Shown here: positions 1 to 7,959 of the stretch, in pieces | Numbering within the stretch: position 1 is the stretch's first letter | How the letters are laid out: each line of letters opens with the position of its first letter | DNA from: JBQTHP01 sp052389755 | GTDB taxonomy: Bacteria; Pseudomonadota; Gammaproteobacteria; Steroidobacterales; Steroidobacteraceae | Reading direction: 5' to 3' | DNA length: 64,000 nucleotides | Assembly (NCBI GenBank): GCA_052389755.1 | Contig: JBQTHP010000099.1 | Span: 1-64,000, forward strand | Notes under the pieces: generated by a model | The model's input: the letters and a program-made list of their open reading frames with translations, nothing else | What the model was told of the DNA's origin: nothing | The model's database searches: none | Position numbers and translations under genes: made by a program

Positions 1-269
1 AGTGATCGCATCATGAACAGCCCAGCGCCGAGCAGGACAAGCAGCAGCAGCGGATCGAGCGCTCCGCCGCCGCCGGAATCTGCTCGTTCGGGCGGAGGCG
101 GCGGATTGGGTGGGGGAGTCGGCGTCGGGGCAGCGGCGACCGTAACCGTGACCGAGCTCGCGGTGCCGAGGCCATCGGAGTTGGTGCACCGTAGGGTATA
201 CGTCCTCTCAGCGACGAGCGTTCCAGTCGACTCCGAGCCAGTTAGCGGTCTGGTGCCGCTCCAAGCGCC
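1..269 (-). pseudogene. Out-of-frame C-terminal remnant of the beta-helix gene (Ig-like strand region, Pro-rich linker, sorting tail)
   Basis: Reading the minus strand one base out of phase from the upstream beta-helix gene gives an uninterrupted continuation: GAWSGTRPLTGS, then RTYTLRCTNSDGLGTASSVT, a proline-rich stretch, and a tail with four glycines followed by LDPLLLLVLLGAG. This is the second half of an Ig-like domain whose first strand (VSLTANPSSVA) ends the in-frame gene near position 270. The tail (Gly-rich, hydrophobic helix, then Arg near the window edge) resembles GlyGly-CTERM sorting signals handled by rhombosortase. About 20 residues that usually separate the two halves are missing, so an out-of-frame deletion of roughly 60 bases is inferred. 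It may be a real mutation or an assembly collapse. The stop lies outside the window. Confidence 0.6.
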
Positions 270-1641
270 CTGCCACGGAGCTCGGGTTCGCGGTGAGCGA
301 GACCTGTGGCGCCGGTGGCGGCGGAGGCGGACTGACAGGCGCGCACTTGAACCCCGGGACGATTGCGCAGCCGGGGTTTGTTGCACTGGTCCGTACATAG
401 GCGCCCGCATCGGCAGTGGCATTGCGCGAGGTGCCGTTGAAATCTTCTGCCGCGAGCCAGGCGGTCGCGGCTGCACCGATCAGCGTCGAGGTTGCCGTCG
501 GATACACGTTGCGCGCATTGGGGTCGGTCAGATCCAGTGCAGCCGTTCGGCCGAGCTTGTAGCCGAGCGAGGCGAACGAAGGAGGCGCGGTCGAGAACAC
601 GTTGCCCGCAGCCGTCACGCCGGATAGACCGCTCACGACGTAGTTGCCGTCGGCGCAGTACACGGCGTTGTTCGCGAACACGAGCCCGGTCTTGCCGGTC
701 CAGCCGTTCAGTCGAAGGCAGGGGCTGCCGCCGACGATAGTGTTGTGCGTAAACTGCAGATTGTTCGGCGTGACGCCGTTGTGGTCCTGTGATGTGAGGC
801 CGCCGCCCGTGCCGGGAATGATGATGTTGTTGCGAATCACCGCATCGGCGGCCACCTGCATGCCCGCATCGTCGCAGTTCCACACCACGTTTCGCTCGAT
901 GACGTTAGGGGGATTGCCCGCCGTGCCGTAGGCGATGATGCACGGATAACGCGTGTCGTGGACGACGTTGTCGCGCACTACGATCGAATGCGAGCCCTTC
1001 TTGATCTCGATGCCGTCACCCTGTTCCGCGTTTCTCGTGTCGTGAATCCAGTTGCCTTCAATGAGCGTGTCACGCACCACGCAGTCGCCTTCGTGGCAGC
1101 CGATGTACAAGCCTTCGCCGGTATCGTTCGTGTCGTAGATCTCGCTGCGCCGCACGGTGATGTGATGCATGCTCGAGCGGAAGTTCACACCGACGGACAC
1201 GTCGTGGATCTTCATATCCTCCAGCGTGATGTACGACGGTCCGCCGCTCATGTTGATGCCATCGCCGCCGTCACCGGCGTTACCCGTGATTTCCAGTCCT
1301 GAAATCGTGAGGTAGGTCGCGCCGACGATATCGATGGTGTTCTGCAGGGGATCCGTAGGGCGGCGTCCGATCCGCGGCCGCGCTTCACCCGGTGCAGCCT
1401 TGATCACGACCGGCGCGTCAGCGGTGCCTTTCACGGTGATCGCGACACGTCCGCTGTCGTAATACGTGCCGGCATGAACGATGAGCGTGTCGCCAGGGGT
1501 CAGGCTCTCCATTGCGGCTTCGAAACTCTGGCCGGAGAACAGCTCGACGGTGGCGGCATTCGCGGGTTGTGCGAGCGCGGTGCAAACGAGGACTGCCCCC
1601 ATGGCCGTAAGCGCCGCGCGCTCGAATTCCGCGACTCGCAT
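208..1641 (-). CDS. Secreted right-handed parallel beta-helix protein, C-terminus disrupted
   Basis: The 477-residue product has a signal peptide ending around QPANA, then a long series of short beta-helix rungs (repeated I..N.I / V.DN.V / I..N.I patterns, about residues 60-390) typical of pectate-lyase-like, right-handed beta-helix proteins that bind or cleave polysaccharide. No catalytic triad can be assigned by eye. A proline run leads into VSLTANPSSVA, the first strand of an Ig-like domain, after which the frame runs into unrelated sequence (WLGVDWNARR) and stops. The expected continuation lies in another frame (see 1-269). The start at 1641 has a GAGAGG ribosome site. It is divergent from the phosphomannomutase gene with about 113 bases between. 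Its surface polysaccharide role is inferred from fold and location. Confidence 0.75.
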   Translation of the reverse strand: MRVAEFERAALTAMGAVLVCTALAQPANAATVELFSGQSFEAAMESLTPGDTLIVHAGTYYDSGRVAITVKGTADAPVVIKAAPGEARPRIGRRPTDPLQNTIDIVGATYLTISGLEITGNAGDGGDGINMSGGPSYITLEDMKIHDVSVGVNFRSSMHHITVRRSEIYDTNDTGEGLYIGCHEGDCVVRDTLIEGNWIHDTRNAEQGDGIEIKKGSHSIVVRDNVVHDTRYPCIIAYGTAGNPPNVIERNVVWNCDDAGMQVAADAVIRNNIIIPGTGGGLTSQDHNGVTPNNLQFTHNTIVGGSPCLRLNGWTGKTGLVFANNAVYCADGNYVVSGLSGVTAAGNVFSTAPPSFASLGYKLGRTAALDLTDPNARNVYPTATSTLIGAAATAWLAAEDFNGTSRNATADAGAYVRTSATNPGCAIVPGFKCAPVSPPPPPPAPQVSLTANPSSVAGRLERHQTANWLGVDWNARR

Positions 1642-1754
1642 TCAGCACCTCTCCCACATTCGGCGACAAGCAGCATCGGGGGGACAGGACACAGCGCAGC
1701 TTCCGGTACAAGTTGTCGGTCTGCGCCGACAGAATCTCGAAGAGAGTTACGAAC

Positions 1755-3107
1755 ATGAGCAAACTGACCGCCTTCAAGGCCTACGACGTGCGCGGCCGCA
1801 TCCCCGACGAGATCAACGAGCAGCTCGCCTACGACATCGGCCGTGCGTACGTCGGCTTCGTGCAGCCGAAGCGCGTCGCGGTCGGCCGCGACATCCGCCT
1901 CTCGAGCGAGAAGCTCGCGACGGCACTGAAGAAGGGTCTGACGGATTCCGGCTGCGACGTGCTCGACATCGGCCTCTGCGGCACCGAAGGCACGTACTTC
2001 GCGACGTTCGCCGAGAAGCTCGACGGCGGGATCATGGTGACCGCGAGCCACAACCCGCCGGACTACAACGGCATGAAGTTCGTGCGCGAGGAGTCGCGCC
2101 CGATCAGCTCCGATACCGGTCTGAAGGACATGCAGGCTGCGATCGAGTCCGGCAGTCTTCCGGCGAAAACGGATCGTCCCGGCATCGAGCAGGCGCTCGA
2201 CATCCAGGGCAAGTACGTCGAGCACCTGCTGAGTTACGTGGATCGTGCGAGGCTGAAGCCCCTGCGCGTCGTCGTGAATGGGGGCAACGGCGGCGCGGGG
2301 CTCGTCGTCGATCAGCTCGAGCCGCATCTGCCAATCGAGTTCATCAAGGTTTTTCACGAGCCGAACGGTAATTTTCCGAATGGTGTGCCCAATCCGATGC
2401 TCGAAGAGAACCGCAAGCCCACCATCGATGCGATTCGCAAGTCCGGCGCGCAGGTGGGCCTTGCGTGGGACGGGGACTTCGACCGCTGCTTTTTCTTCGA
2501 TGAGAGCGGCAGGTTCATCGAGGGGTATTACCTCGTCGGGCTGCTCGCCGAGGTGTTCCTGAAGCGCGAGCCCGGGGCGCGCATCGTCCACGACCCGCGC
2601 CTCACCTGGAACACGATCGACATCGTGCGGAGGAACGGCGGGGAGCCCGTGCTGTGCAAGTCCGGGCATGCGTTCATCAAGCAGCGCATGCGCGAGGTGG
2701 ATGCGGCCTATGGCGGGGAGATGAGCGCGCATCACTACTTCCGCGATTTCGCGTACGCCGACAGCGGCATGATCCCGTGGCTGCTGGTGTTGCAGGTGAT
2801 GTCCGAACGTGGACAACCGCTCTCTGCGCTGGTCGGTGAGCGGATGAAGCTGTTTCCGGCGAGCGGGGAGATCAACAGGCGGTTAGAGGATGCCAGGAGC
2901 GTCCTCGCCAGGGCGCAGAAGCATTACGAGCGGCAGGCGGTGAATGTGGACTTCACTGATGGGTTATCCATGGAATTCGACAAGTGGCGGTTCAACCTGC
3001 GGGCGTCGAATACGGAGCCGCTGGTGCGGCTGAACGTCGAGTCCCGGGGTGATGAGGCGCTGATGCGGGAGAGAACCGAAGAAGTGCTGCGCGTAATCGA
3101 ACGATGA
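1755..3107 (+). CDS. manB: Phosphomannomutase / phosphoglucomutase (CpsG/ManB type)
   Basis: This 450-residue cytosolic enzyme interconverts hexose-6-phosphate and hexose-1-phosphate, supplying mannose-1-P or glucose-1-P for nucleotide sugars used by the neighbouring exopolysaccharide genes. It opens with LTAFKAYDVRGR, as in E. coli CpsG, has the phosphoserine loop TASHNPP (about residues 97-103), the metal loop DGDFDR (about 240) and the sugar loop GGEMSAHHYF (about 325). Its length matches the family (about 456). The ATG at 1755 was chosen over an upstream TTG because it aligns with family N-termini and follows an AGAG stretch. Sugar specificity cannot be settled by eye. Confidence 0.88.
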   Translation: MSKLTAFKAYDVRGRIPDEINEQLAYDIGRAYVGFVQPKRVAVGRDIRLSSEKLATALKKGLTDSGCDVLDIGLCGTEGTYFATFAEKLDGGIMVTASHNPPDYNGMKFVREESRPISSDTGLKDMQAAIESGSLPAKTDRPGIEQALDIQGKYVEHLLSYVDRARLKPLRVVVNGGNGGAGLVVDQLEPHLPIEFIKVFHEPNGNFPNGVPNPMLEENRKPTIDAIRKSGAQVGLAWDGDFDRCFFFDESGRFIEGYYLVGLLAEVFLKREPGARIVHDPRLTWNTIDIVRRNGGEPVLCKSGHAFIKQRMREVDAAYGGEMSAHHYFRDFAYADSGMIPWLLVLQVMSERGQPLSALVGERMKLFPASGEINRRLEDARSVLARAQKHYERQAVNVDFTDGLSMEFDKWRFNLRASNTEPLVRLNVESRGDEALMRERTEEVLRVIER

Positions 3108-3179
3108 CTGGCAACACTTCTGGAACTCGTGACGTCTGAGGCAGTATTCTTGTTGTTGCACCGGACTTGAGACTTGACA

Positions 3180-3389
3180 ATGGACGCCAAACTGCAAGAG
3201 CTGCCCATCGACGAGCGGATCAAGCTCGTTGAGGATCTTTGGGACAGCATCGCCGCCGATCAGAAGGCACTTCCGCTCACACCGGAGCAAAAGGCCGAAC
3301 TCGACCGCCGTCTTGACGCCTACGCGATCGATAAGAATCGCGGACGGCCAGCGGCCGACGTCATAGGCGACATTCGCCGCCGGCTATGA
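3180..3389 (+). CDS. Addiction-module antitoxin (putative addiction module component family)
   Basis: A 69-residue protein, LPIDERIKLVEDLWDSIAA followed by LTPEQKAELDRRL and a charged tail ending in IRRRL. The pattern ERI.LVEDLWDSIA is the hallmark of the small 'addiction module component' antitoxins that pair with ParE/RelE toxins. Its ATGA overlap with the next gene implies translational coupling, as expected for toxin-antitoxin pairs. It presumably binds and neutralises the downstream toxin and may repress the pair. The pair has no obvious link to the surrounding glycan genes. Confidence 0.85.
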   Translation: MDAKLQELPIDERIKLVEDLWDSIAADQKALPLTPEQKAELDRRLDAYAIDKNRGRPAADVIGDIRRRL

Positions 3390-3667
3390 CCGTGGAGGTC
3401 CGTCTCCGGCCGGAAGCGGAGCAGGATCTGGCGGACGCGGCAGCATGGTACGAGGAGCAGCGACCCGGCCTCGGCCAAGAATTTCTTGACGAAGCGCTCG
3501 CTGCATTTTCAGCGATCGCCGAGATGCCCTTGATGTATGCGGTCGTTTACCGCGCAACTCGGCGTGCATTGATGCATCGGTTTCCGTTCGGAATCTTCTA
3601 TCAACTTGATGATGCCGGCGTAGTAGCGCGCTCCCATCTGTGCGGGGGCGAGGGGACGAACAAGTAG
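3386..3667 (+). CDS. ParE/RelE-family toxin of a type II toxin-antitoxin pair
   Basis: A 93-residue protein with the family's opening (VRLRPEAEQDLADAAAWYEEQRPGLG) and the FPFGIFYQL strand seen in plasmid-stabilisation/ParE toxins. ParE toxins target DNA gyrase and RelE toxins cut mRNA; this group looks ParE-like. It overlaps its antitoxin by 4 bases. The C-terminus is odd: after GVVA the family normally ends in a hydrophobic strand plus an H-x-R-R-D-P-like segment, but here it reads RSHLCGGEGTNK. A different frame at the same place gives VRGRGDEQ, faintly similar to the usual ending, so a small frameshift is possible and activity is uncertain. Confidence 0.78.
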   Translation: MTVEVRLRPEAEQDLADAAAWYEEQRPGLGQEFLDEALAAFSAIAEMPLMYAVVYRATRRALMHRFPFGIFYQLDDAGVVARSHLCGGEGTNK

Positions 3668-3669
3668 CG

Positions 3670-4560
3670 CTACGCGGACACCGCCTCGTGAACCGTCGGC
3701 ACGCGCGGCTTCAGCAGCGAGCGCGACTCGAGCACTTCGCGCATCGTCGTGAACTGAAACTCCCCGAGCAGTCGTTTCAGCCGGCTCTCGAAGCGATGCA
3801 GGTTGGTGTAGTGCCGGAATCGCGGCACGGGGCCGACGCGCACGCGCGGCTGAGCGGGATCGATCTCCCAGGGATGCATGTAGAAGACGAAGGGCCGGTG
3901 CTGCCGTGAGTTGATGCGTTGCAGCCCGGCCCGTGAGAGCCAGTACGGGAAGATCCTGAAATAGCCCCCTCCGCTCACCGGGAGCTGCAGCCCGAAGTAG
4001 TCGGCCGCTGCCATCGGAAACTCGACGATCGCGCGACCCGAAGGCGCGGTGATCGTGCCATGTTCCTTCGCGGCGCCCGGAATGCCGTAGCGATCGTGGC
4101 GGATCGGAAATACGGATGAGTCGTACTCGAACCCGAGATCGATGAGCACGTCGAGCGCCCAGAGAGACTCGCGAGTGATCGAGAAGCTCGCGGCGCGATA
4201 GCCGATGACCGGCGCGCCGACGAGATCCTCGAGCTGATGCTTCGCACGCTCGGTCTCGATGCGAAACGCATCGGGCGACTGCAGATAGATGAGCTCGTGC
4301 GCGAAGCCGTGGCTTGCGATCTCGTGTCCGGCGGCGGCGATGCGTTTCACGAGTCCCGGGGACTTCTCTGCGATCCAGCCTAGAACGAAGAATGTGCCGT
4401 GCACGCCGCGCTCGGCGAGCAGGCTCAGCACGCGATCGGTGTTGCGCTCGGCGCGGTACTCGCGGGTCGCCCAACTCTCGCGCGTGATCGCCGGCGCGAG
4501 CGCGGAGACCTGGAAGTAGTCTTCCACGTCCACCGTGAATGCATTGACGATCCCGCTCAA
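3670..4560 (-). CDS. XrtA/PEP-CTERM-locus polysaccharide deacetylase (NodB fold with DUF3473-like end)
   Basis: About 296 residues. The N-terminus NAFTVDVEDYFQV and the SHGFAHE motif (metal-binding Asp and His residues of NodB-type deacetylases), followed by GYRAASFSIT and a C-terminal HPWEIDP segment, match the deacetylase subfamily that accompanies exosortase A loci. It would remove N-acetyl groups from the exopolysaccharide or its intermediates. The start is uncertain: family proteins begin just before the VDVEDYF motif, which favours TTG at 4560; an ATG at 4623 would add 21 residues. Neither has a strong ribosome site. It is separated from the main operon, but such scattering is common. 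Confidence 0.85.
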   Translation of the reverse strand: MSGIVNAFTVDVEDYFQVSALAPAITRESWATREYRAERNTDRVLSLLAERGVHGTFFVLGWIAEKSPGLVKRIAAAGHEIASHGFAHELIYLQSPDAFRIETERAKHQLEDLVGAPVIGYRAASFSITRESLWALDVLIDLGFEYDSSVFPIRHDRYGIPGAAKEHGTITAPSGRAIVEFPMAAADYFGLQLPVSGGGYFRIFPYWLSRAGLQRINSRQHRPFVFYMHPWEIDPAQPRVRVGPVPRFRHYTNLHRFESRLKRLLGEFQFTTMREVLESRSLLKPRVPTVHEAVSA

Positions 4561-4898
4561 TCTTGTAAACCGCGCAGGATTCGAGTTATTCGAGGCGAGC
4601 CTGCTCGCGAGGACTATATCCATTAGCCGCAGCGCGGCAAAGACGCCGCGCGCCCTGAGGCGCCCTTGCCAGCGTCTTGGGCCTTGTAAATACCCCGGCC
4701 ACCGGCGCATATTGGTCCAGCCCGGTCCTATTTCGACAAGTAATTCGCTGGGCTACAGGTCTTGCTTGAGCCTCTTTCGAAGCGGCGCGGTCGCACCGAT
4801 ACGAAAATTTAACGAAAGGGGGCTAGAACGCTGAGCAGTCAGGGCGCAGGGAATGCGCTTTGCTAGTGAGGGAATGCGCTTTGCTAGTGGAGGCCACG
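4561..4898. other. Divergent intergenic region
   Basis: This stretch separates the deacetylase (leftward) from the unknown gene at 4899 (rightward) and must hold both promoters. I see no convincing sigma-54 site or riboswitch. The only striking structure is a perfect 21-base tandem duplication at 4848-4889 next to the rightward ribosome site. Confidence 0.5.
4848..4889 (+). repeat. Perfect 21-bp tandem duplication upstream of the gene at 4899
   Basis: The unit AGGGAATGCGCTTTGCTAGTG occurs twice without a gap (4848-4868 and 4869-4889). It sits immediately before the GGAGG ribosome site (4889-4893) of the following gene, so it changes leader length and spacing and could be a phase-variable or recent slippage duplication. 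Confidence 0.9.
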
Positions 4899-5624
4899 AT
4901 GGCGCGTGAAGCGAAACCCGGTCTTTCAGATACGGGGCTGCAGCGGCTGCTGCGGCGGATCGTTCCTGATTCGCGGGCGGACGCGAAGGACACGCACCGC
5001 CAGCTGATGGAGGAATCCGAACGGCGGCTCGCTGTTGCGGCCGCTTCGGGTGACGCTGCCGAGAAGCTGGTGGCAACACGAATCCTCGGTTGTCCACACG
5101 AATTCCAGCGCTGGGAAGAAGAGCATGGGCTCATGATGCAGCGCGTGACCGACCAGCGCGGCGCCGAGGCGCAGAAGGCCGCGCTCCTGTCGGCGGCGCT
5201 GGCGCTCATCCATCGCAAGGCGCTCTTCGAGTACGTGCGCGATGAGCACGTCTGCGGCGGCGATCGCCAGCGACTGCTCGCCCATTTTCACGGCGGCAAC
5301 GATTACGCGGGGTCGTTCATCCAGGAGCACGCGAACTATCTTCGCAGCGCGGCGAGCTACCTGTGCGTGTGCTATCTCGGGCAGCAGGTCATGCACGAGC
5401 CCGCCTTCGACGAGCCCCTCGCTCGGTACGAAGAGGTGTACGCCGAGTATTTCGGCCTGTTCTGCGAGGTGACGCTGGTTGGCGAAAAAGACGAGGCAGC
5501 GAATCACTCGCGTTCGTTGCTCATCCCCCTGAAGCAGCAGGTGAACGAGCTGCGCGGCGAGATCCTGGGAACCGCCGCCGCGCGATCCGGGACCTGGAGG
5601 AAGCTGTCGGCCGGGGCCCCGTAA
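4899..5624 (+). CDS. Hypothetical protein, mostly helical, cytosolic
   Basis: A 241-residue protein I do not recognise. It has no signal peptide or membrane segment, is rich in charged and helical stretches, and contains a conserved-looking middle (HRKALFEYVRDEHVCGG, then FHGGNDYAGSFIQEHANYLR). The start at ATG 4899 is supported by GGAGG six bases upstream; an in-frame start at 4860 would run through the tandem repeat and is less likely. It stands alone between the deacetylase and a PEP-CTERM gene, with no visible operon partner. Coding reality is judged from amino-acid composition; the opposite-strand reading frame over the same bases looks like its shadow. Confidence 0.6.
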   Translation: MAREAKPGLSDTGLQRLLRRIVPDSRADAKDTHRQLMEESERRLAVAAASGDAAEKLVATRILGCPHEFQRWEEEHGLMMQRVTDQRGAEAQKAALLSAALALIHRKALFEYVRDEHVCGGDRQRLLAHFHGGNDYAGSFIQEHANYLRSAASYLCVCYLGQQVMHEPAFDEPLARYEEVYAEYFGLFCEVTLVGEKDEAANHSRSLLIPLKQQVNELRGEILGTAAARSGTWRKLSAGAP

Positions 5625-6003
5625 GCGTTCGAGCTCGCCCCGACGAGGTCGTCATGCGCCGCTGATGGGCCGTGTCGGGTGCGTTTACAGGTGAGGGTAA
5701 CGTCCGACCCGCGGCCGAACCGCTTTTCAGACGCGGCAAGCGCGGCCGCATCCAACACGAATGACAGCAATTTTAGCTGCAATGCGGGAAGTGTCGCGCG
5801 CGCGTGCGACCGACACTCATAGATGGTCGAGGCACGAATCACGGTACGTCCGAACAATATGTGACCGACGTCACGTCGATGACTTTGACGCTCGCCTTTG
5901 ACCATAATTGTGCACGTGCAGCAAGCCCATGATTCTCAAGCCGGAACTCAAGGTGGTACGCCCGTTGCTTTGCGTAACGGGACCACGCACGAAAAGGAAA
6001 AAC
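5625..6003 (+). other. Intergenic leader of the first PEP-CTERM gene
   Basis: No gene is apparent here. The region falls in GC content towards 5760-5940 and ends with a strong -24/-12 element at 5954-5969 and an AAGGAAA ribosome site. Just before the -24 box are two CTCAAG hexamers (5935-5940 and 5947-5952). Confidence 0.5.
5954..5969 (+). promoter_or_regulatory. Sigma-54 (-24/-12) promoter of the PEP-CTERM gene at 6004
   Basis: TGGTAC-GCCCG-TTGCT matches the RpoN consensus TGGCAC-N5-TTGCW at all but one position, with GG (5955-5956) and GC (5967-5968) exactly 10 bases apart. Transcription would begin near 5980, giving a short leader with an AAGGAAA ribosome site before the GTG start at 6004. 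This fits PrsK-PrsR control of PEP-CTERM genes. Confidence 0.75.
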
Positions 6004-6807
6004 GTGAAGAAGCTGACGACACTCGCATTTCTCGCCGGTGCCTTGGCCGGTGGCACCGCCTCGGCGACGATCATCGAGGGGGACAGTCTGCAGAACCTGC
6101 TCACGGAGGCAGGCGCGAACGTCAACGTCCACACCGATCAGTACCAGCCGGATGAGTGGTGGGTGCTTGGCGCCGCGAGAGGCGGCGTTGCCGAACTGAT
6201 TTTCGAGCTGGCCGGCTTTGCGAACGAGACCGGTTTCGGCGTCTACGACATCCTCAACCCGGAGAGGCGACTCACCATCTTCTCCGGTCCGAATGAAGCG
6301 GGCGACCACGGCGCGCTGCGAATCCGGAACGATGAGACGAACGAGTTTTGTGCCGGCCTGATGTTCGGCTCGAGCTCGTGCGCAATATTCGGTTCGAGGA
6401 TGTTTGGCTTCTTCCTCGACAGCCCGGACGGGCTCTTCTTTTCCGAGACGGAGCTGAATCCGTACGGATTCGATCACCTGGTCGCCTTTCAGGGCGGCGA
6501 GGGGCGCGGCTCCATCAACGGATACGAGTGGCTGGCGAACGAGTTCGTCCTCGCGTGGGAGGATCTGCGCGGCGGCGGCGATCGCGACTATGACGATTTC
6601 GGCGTGATCGTCGAGTCGGTTCGCAGCGTTCCGGAACCCGCAACGCTCGCGCTGTTGGGCATGGGACTCATCGGCATGGCATTCTTCGCCCGCCGAAACG
6701 ATTTCGCAGGCTTGCAGCGGCGCGCGCCGACGCTTTCCCGTCCCACAGGTCGGGACGCCGTCCGCGCGGCCAGCGACCCTGCAGAGCCTCGCGCGCGCAG
6801 CGCGTGA
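6004..6807 (+). CDS. PEP-CTERM sorting-domain exported protein with DUF4114-like domain
   Basis: A 267-residue product starting at GTG 6004 (KKLTTLAFLAGALAGGTASA signal peptide), preceded by AAGGAAA. The body ends in LAWEDLRGGGDRDYDDFG, the metal-binding-looking signature of DUF4114 domains. A PEP-CTERM signal follows: VPEPATLALLG, a hydrophobic helix and an FARR cluster. XrtA in this window would cleave near the PEP motif. The oddity is that some 36 residues continue after FARR, where PEP-CTERM proteins normally stop within a few residues; this tail lies antisense to the end of the epimerase gene. The strong sigma-54 promoter ties it to PrsR. Confidence 0.85.
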   Translation: MKKLTTLAFLAGALAGGTASATIIEGDSLQNLLTEAGANVNVHTDQYQPDEWWVLGAARGGVAELIFELAGFANETGFGVYDILNPERRLTIFSGPNEAGDHGALRIRNDETNEFCAGLMFGSSSCAIFGSRMFGFFLDSPDGLFFSETELNPYGFDHLVAFQGGEGRGSINGYEWLANEFVLAWEDLRGGGDRDYDDFGVIVESVRSVPEPATLALLGMGLIGMAFFARRNDFAGLQRRAPTLSRPTGRDAVRAASDPAEPRARSA

Positions 6808-7780
6808 CGTCGGCCGCAGTGATCAGGCGGTTCGTGCCCTCCGTAATCGTGATCGGCCGCTCCGTATTCTCCCGCAGCGTCGCGCAAGGGATTCCGAGAT
6901 ATGTCGTCTCCTCCTGCACGCCGCCCGAATCCGTGATCGCGATCGCGCAGGTAGCTACGAGATTCATGAACTCGGTATAGCCGAGCGGTTCCGTGAGATG
7001 CAGACGAGATGCCGCGCGCATCCGATCGAGCAACCCGAACTCCTCCAGACGCTTGCGCGTGCGCGGGTGAAGCGCGAAAACCACGTCGAGCTCACGAGAC
7101 ATCTGCACGAGGCTCTCCACCAACTCCTCCAGCTTGTCGCGCTGATCCACGTTCGACGGCCGATGCAGCGTTACCACTCCGTACGGCTTCCCCGCGAGAC
7201 CGAAACGCTGCCGTATGCGGCTCGCCTGGATCCGCTCCCGGAGCATCTCGAACGAATCGATCATGATGTTGCCGATGCGATCGATGCGCGAGCGGGGAAT
7301 CCCCTCCGCGACGAGGTTCTCGTCGGCATCGGGCGATGGCGTCCAGAGCAGATCAGCAATGGCGTCCGTGACGAGCCGATTGATTTCTTCCGGCATCGTG
7401 CGATCGCGGCTACGCAATCCGGCCTCAAGGTGAACCACCGGAATCCAGAGTTTCGCTCCCACCAGAGCGCATGCCGCGGTCGCGTTGACGTCGCCGACGA
7501 CGACGATGACATCCGGCGGCCCCGCCAGGCAGACGGCTTCGTAAGCGATCATCGTCCGGCCGGTCTGTTCCGCATGCGTGCCGCTGCCGATCTCGAGGTG
7601 GTGCTTCGGCTCGGGTAGCCGCAGGTCCCTGAAGAAGGCCTCGGACATGTTCGCGTCGTAGTGCTGACCCGTGTGGATGATGCTCGGCGTACACCATTGC
7701 TCGTCGACGAGCGCGTGGAAGAGCGGCGCGACTTTCATGAAATTCGGGCGCGCCGCCGCGATCAGGTGTATCTGCTTCAA
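6668..7780 (-). CDS. wecB: UDP-N-acetylglucosamine 2-epimerase (non-hydrolysing)
   Basis: A 370-residue cytosolic enzyme converting UDP-GlcNAc to UDP-ManNAc for surface polysaccharide. Visible family features: AAARPNFMKVAPL at the N-terminus, HTGQHYD, VVVGDVNATAA, HLEAGLRS, the catalytic-site MPEEINR, and near the end TDSGGVQEE and TLRENTERPIT. It probably starts at TTG 7780. The usual family ending (DLWDGKAS) is followed by some 20 extra residues. Its last 140 bases overlap, tail to tail, the PEP-CTERM gene at 6004. Epimerases of this type are regular members of XrtA loci. Confidence 0.92.
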   Translation of the reverse strand: MKQIHLIAAARPNFMKVAPLFHALVDEQWCTPSIIHTGQHYDANMSEAFFRDLRLPEPKHHLEIGSGTHAEQTGRTMIAYEAVCLAGPPDVIVVVGDVNATAACALVGAKLWIPVVHLEAGLRSRDRTMPEEINRLVTDAIADLLWTPSPDADENLVAEGIPRSRIDRIGNIMIDSFEMLRERIQASRIRQRFGLAGKPYGVVTLHRPSNVDQRDKLEELVESLVQMSRELDVVFALHPRTRKRLEEFGLLDRMRAASRLHLTEPLGYTEFMNLVATCAIAITDSGGVQEETTYLGIPCATLRENTERPITITEGTNRLITAADVTRCAREALQGRWPRGRRPDLWDGKASARAAASLRNRFGGRRMPCR

Positions 7781-7893
7781 GTTCTTCAGGTTGGGTTTTG
7801 GGCGATTGCGGACGGGTGGAAACCGTCAAATTCATTTTACAGGTGCTGTTTCCCGACTTCGCAGTTCTAAATGAATTCAATCAATTATGTGCA

Positions 7894-7909
7894 CGGCACG
7901 CAACGTGCA
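7894..7909 (+). promoter_or_regulatory. Sigma-54 (-24/-12) promoter of the PEP-CTERM gene at 7960
   Basis: CGGCAC-GCAAC-GTGCA has the invariant GG (7895-7896) and GC (7907-7908) at 10-base spacing and agrees with the consensus TGGCAC-N5-TTGCA at 9 of 11 specified positions. The predicted start near 7920 leaves a 40-base leader with an AAGGAGAA ribosome site. Confidence 0.65.
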
Positions 7910-7959
7910 TGGAAGTGTCCCGTTTGCGTGATTCGTCAAAAATTCCAAGGAGAATAATT

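Noticed and set aside
4926..5507. A 193-codon minus-strand frame opposite the unknown gene at 4899
   Set aside because: The plus-strand frame has the better ribosome site and a more protein-like composition; I kept only that one.
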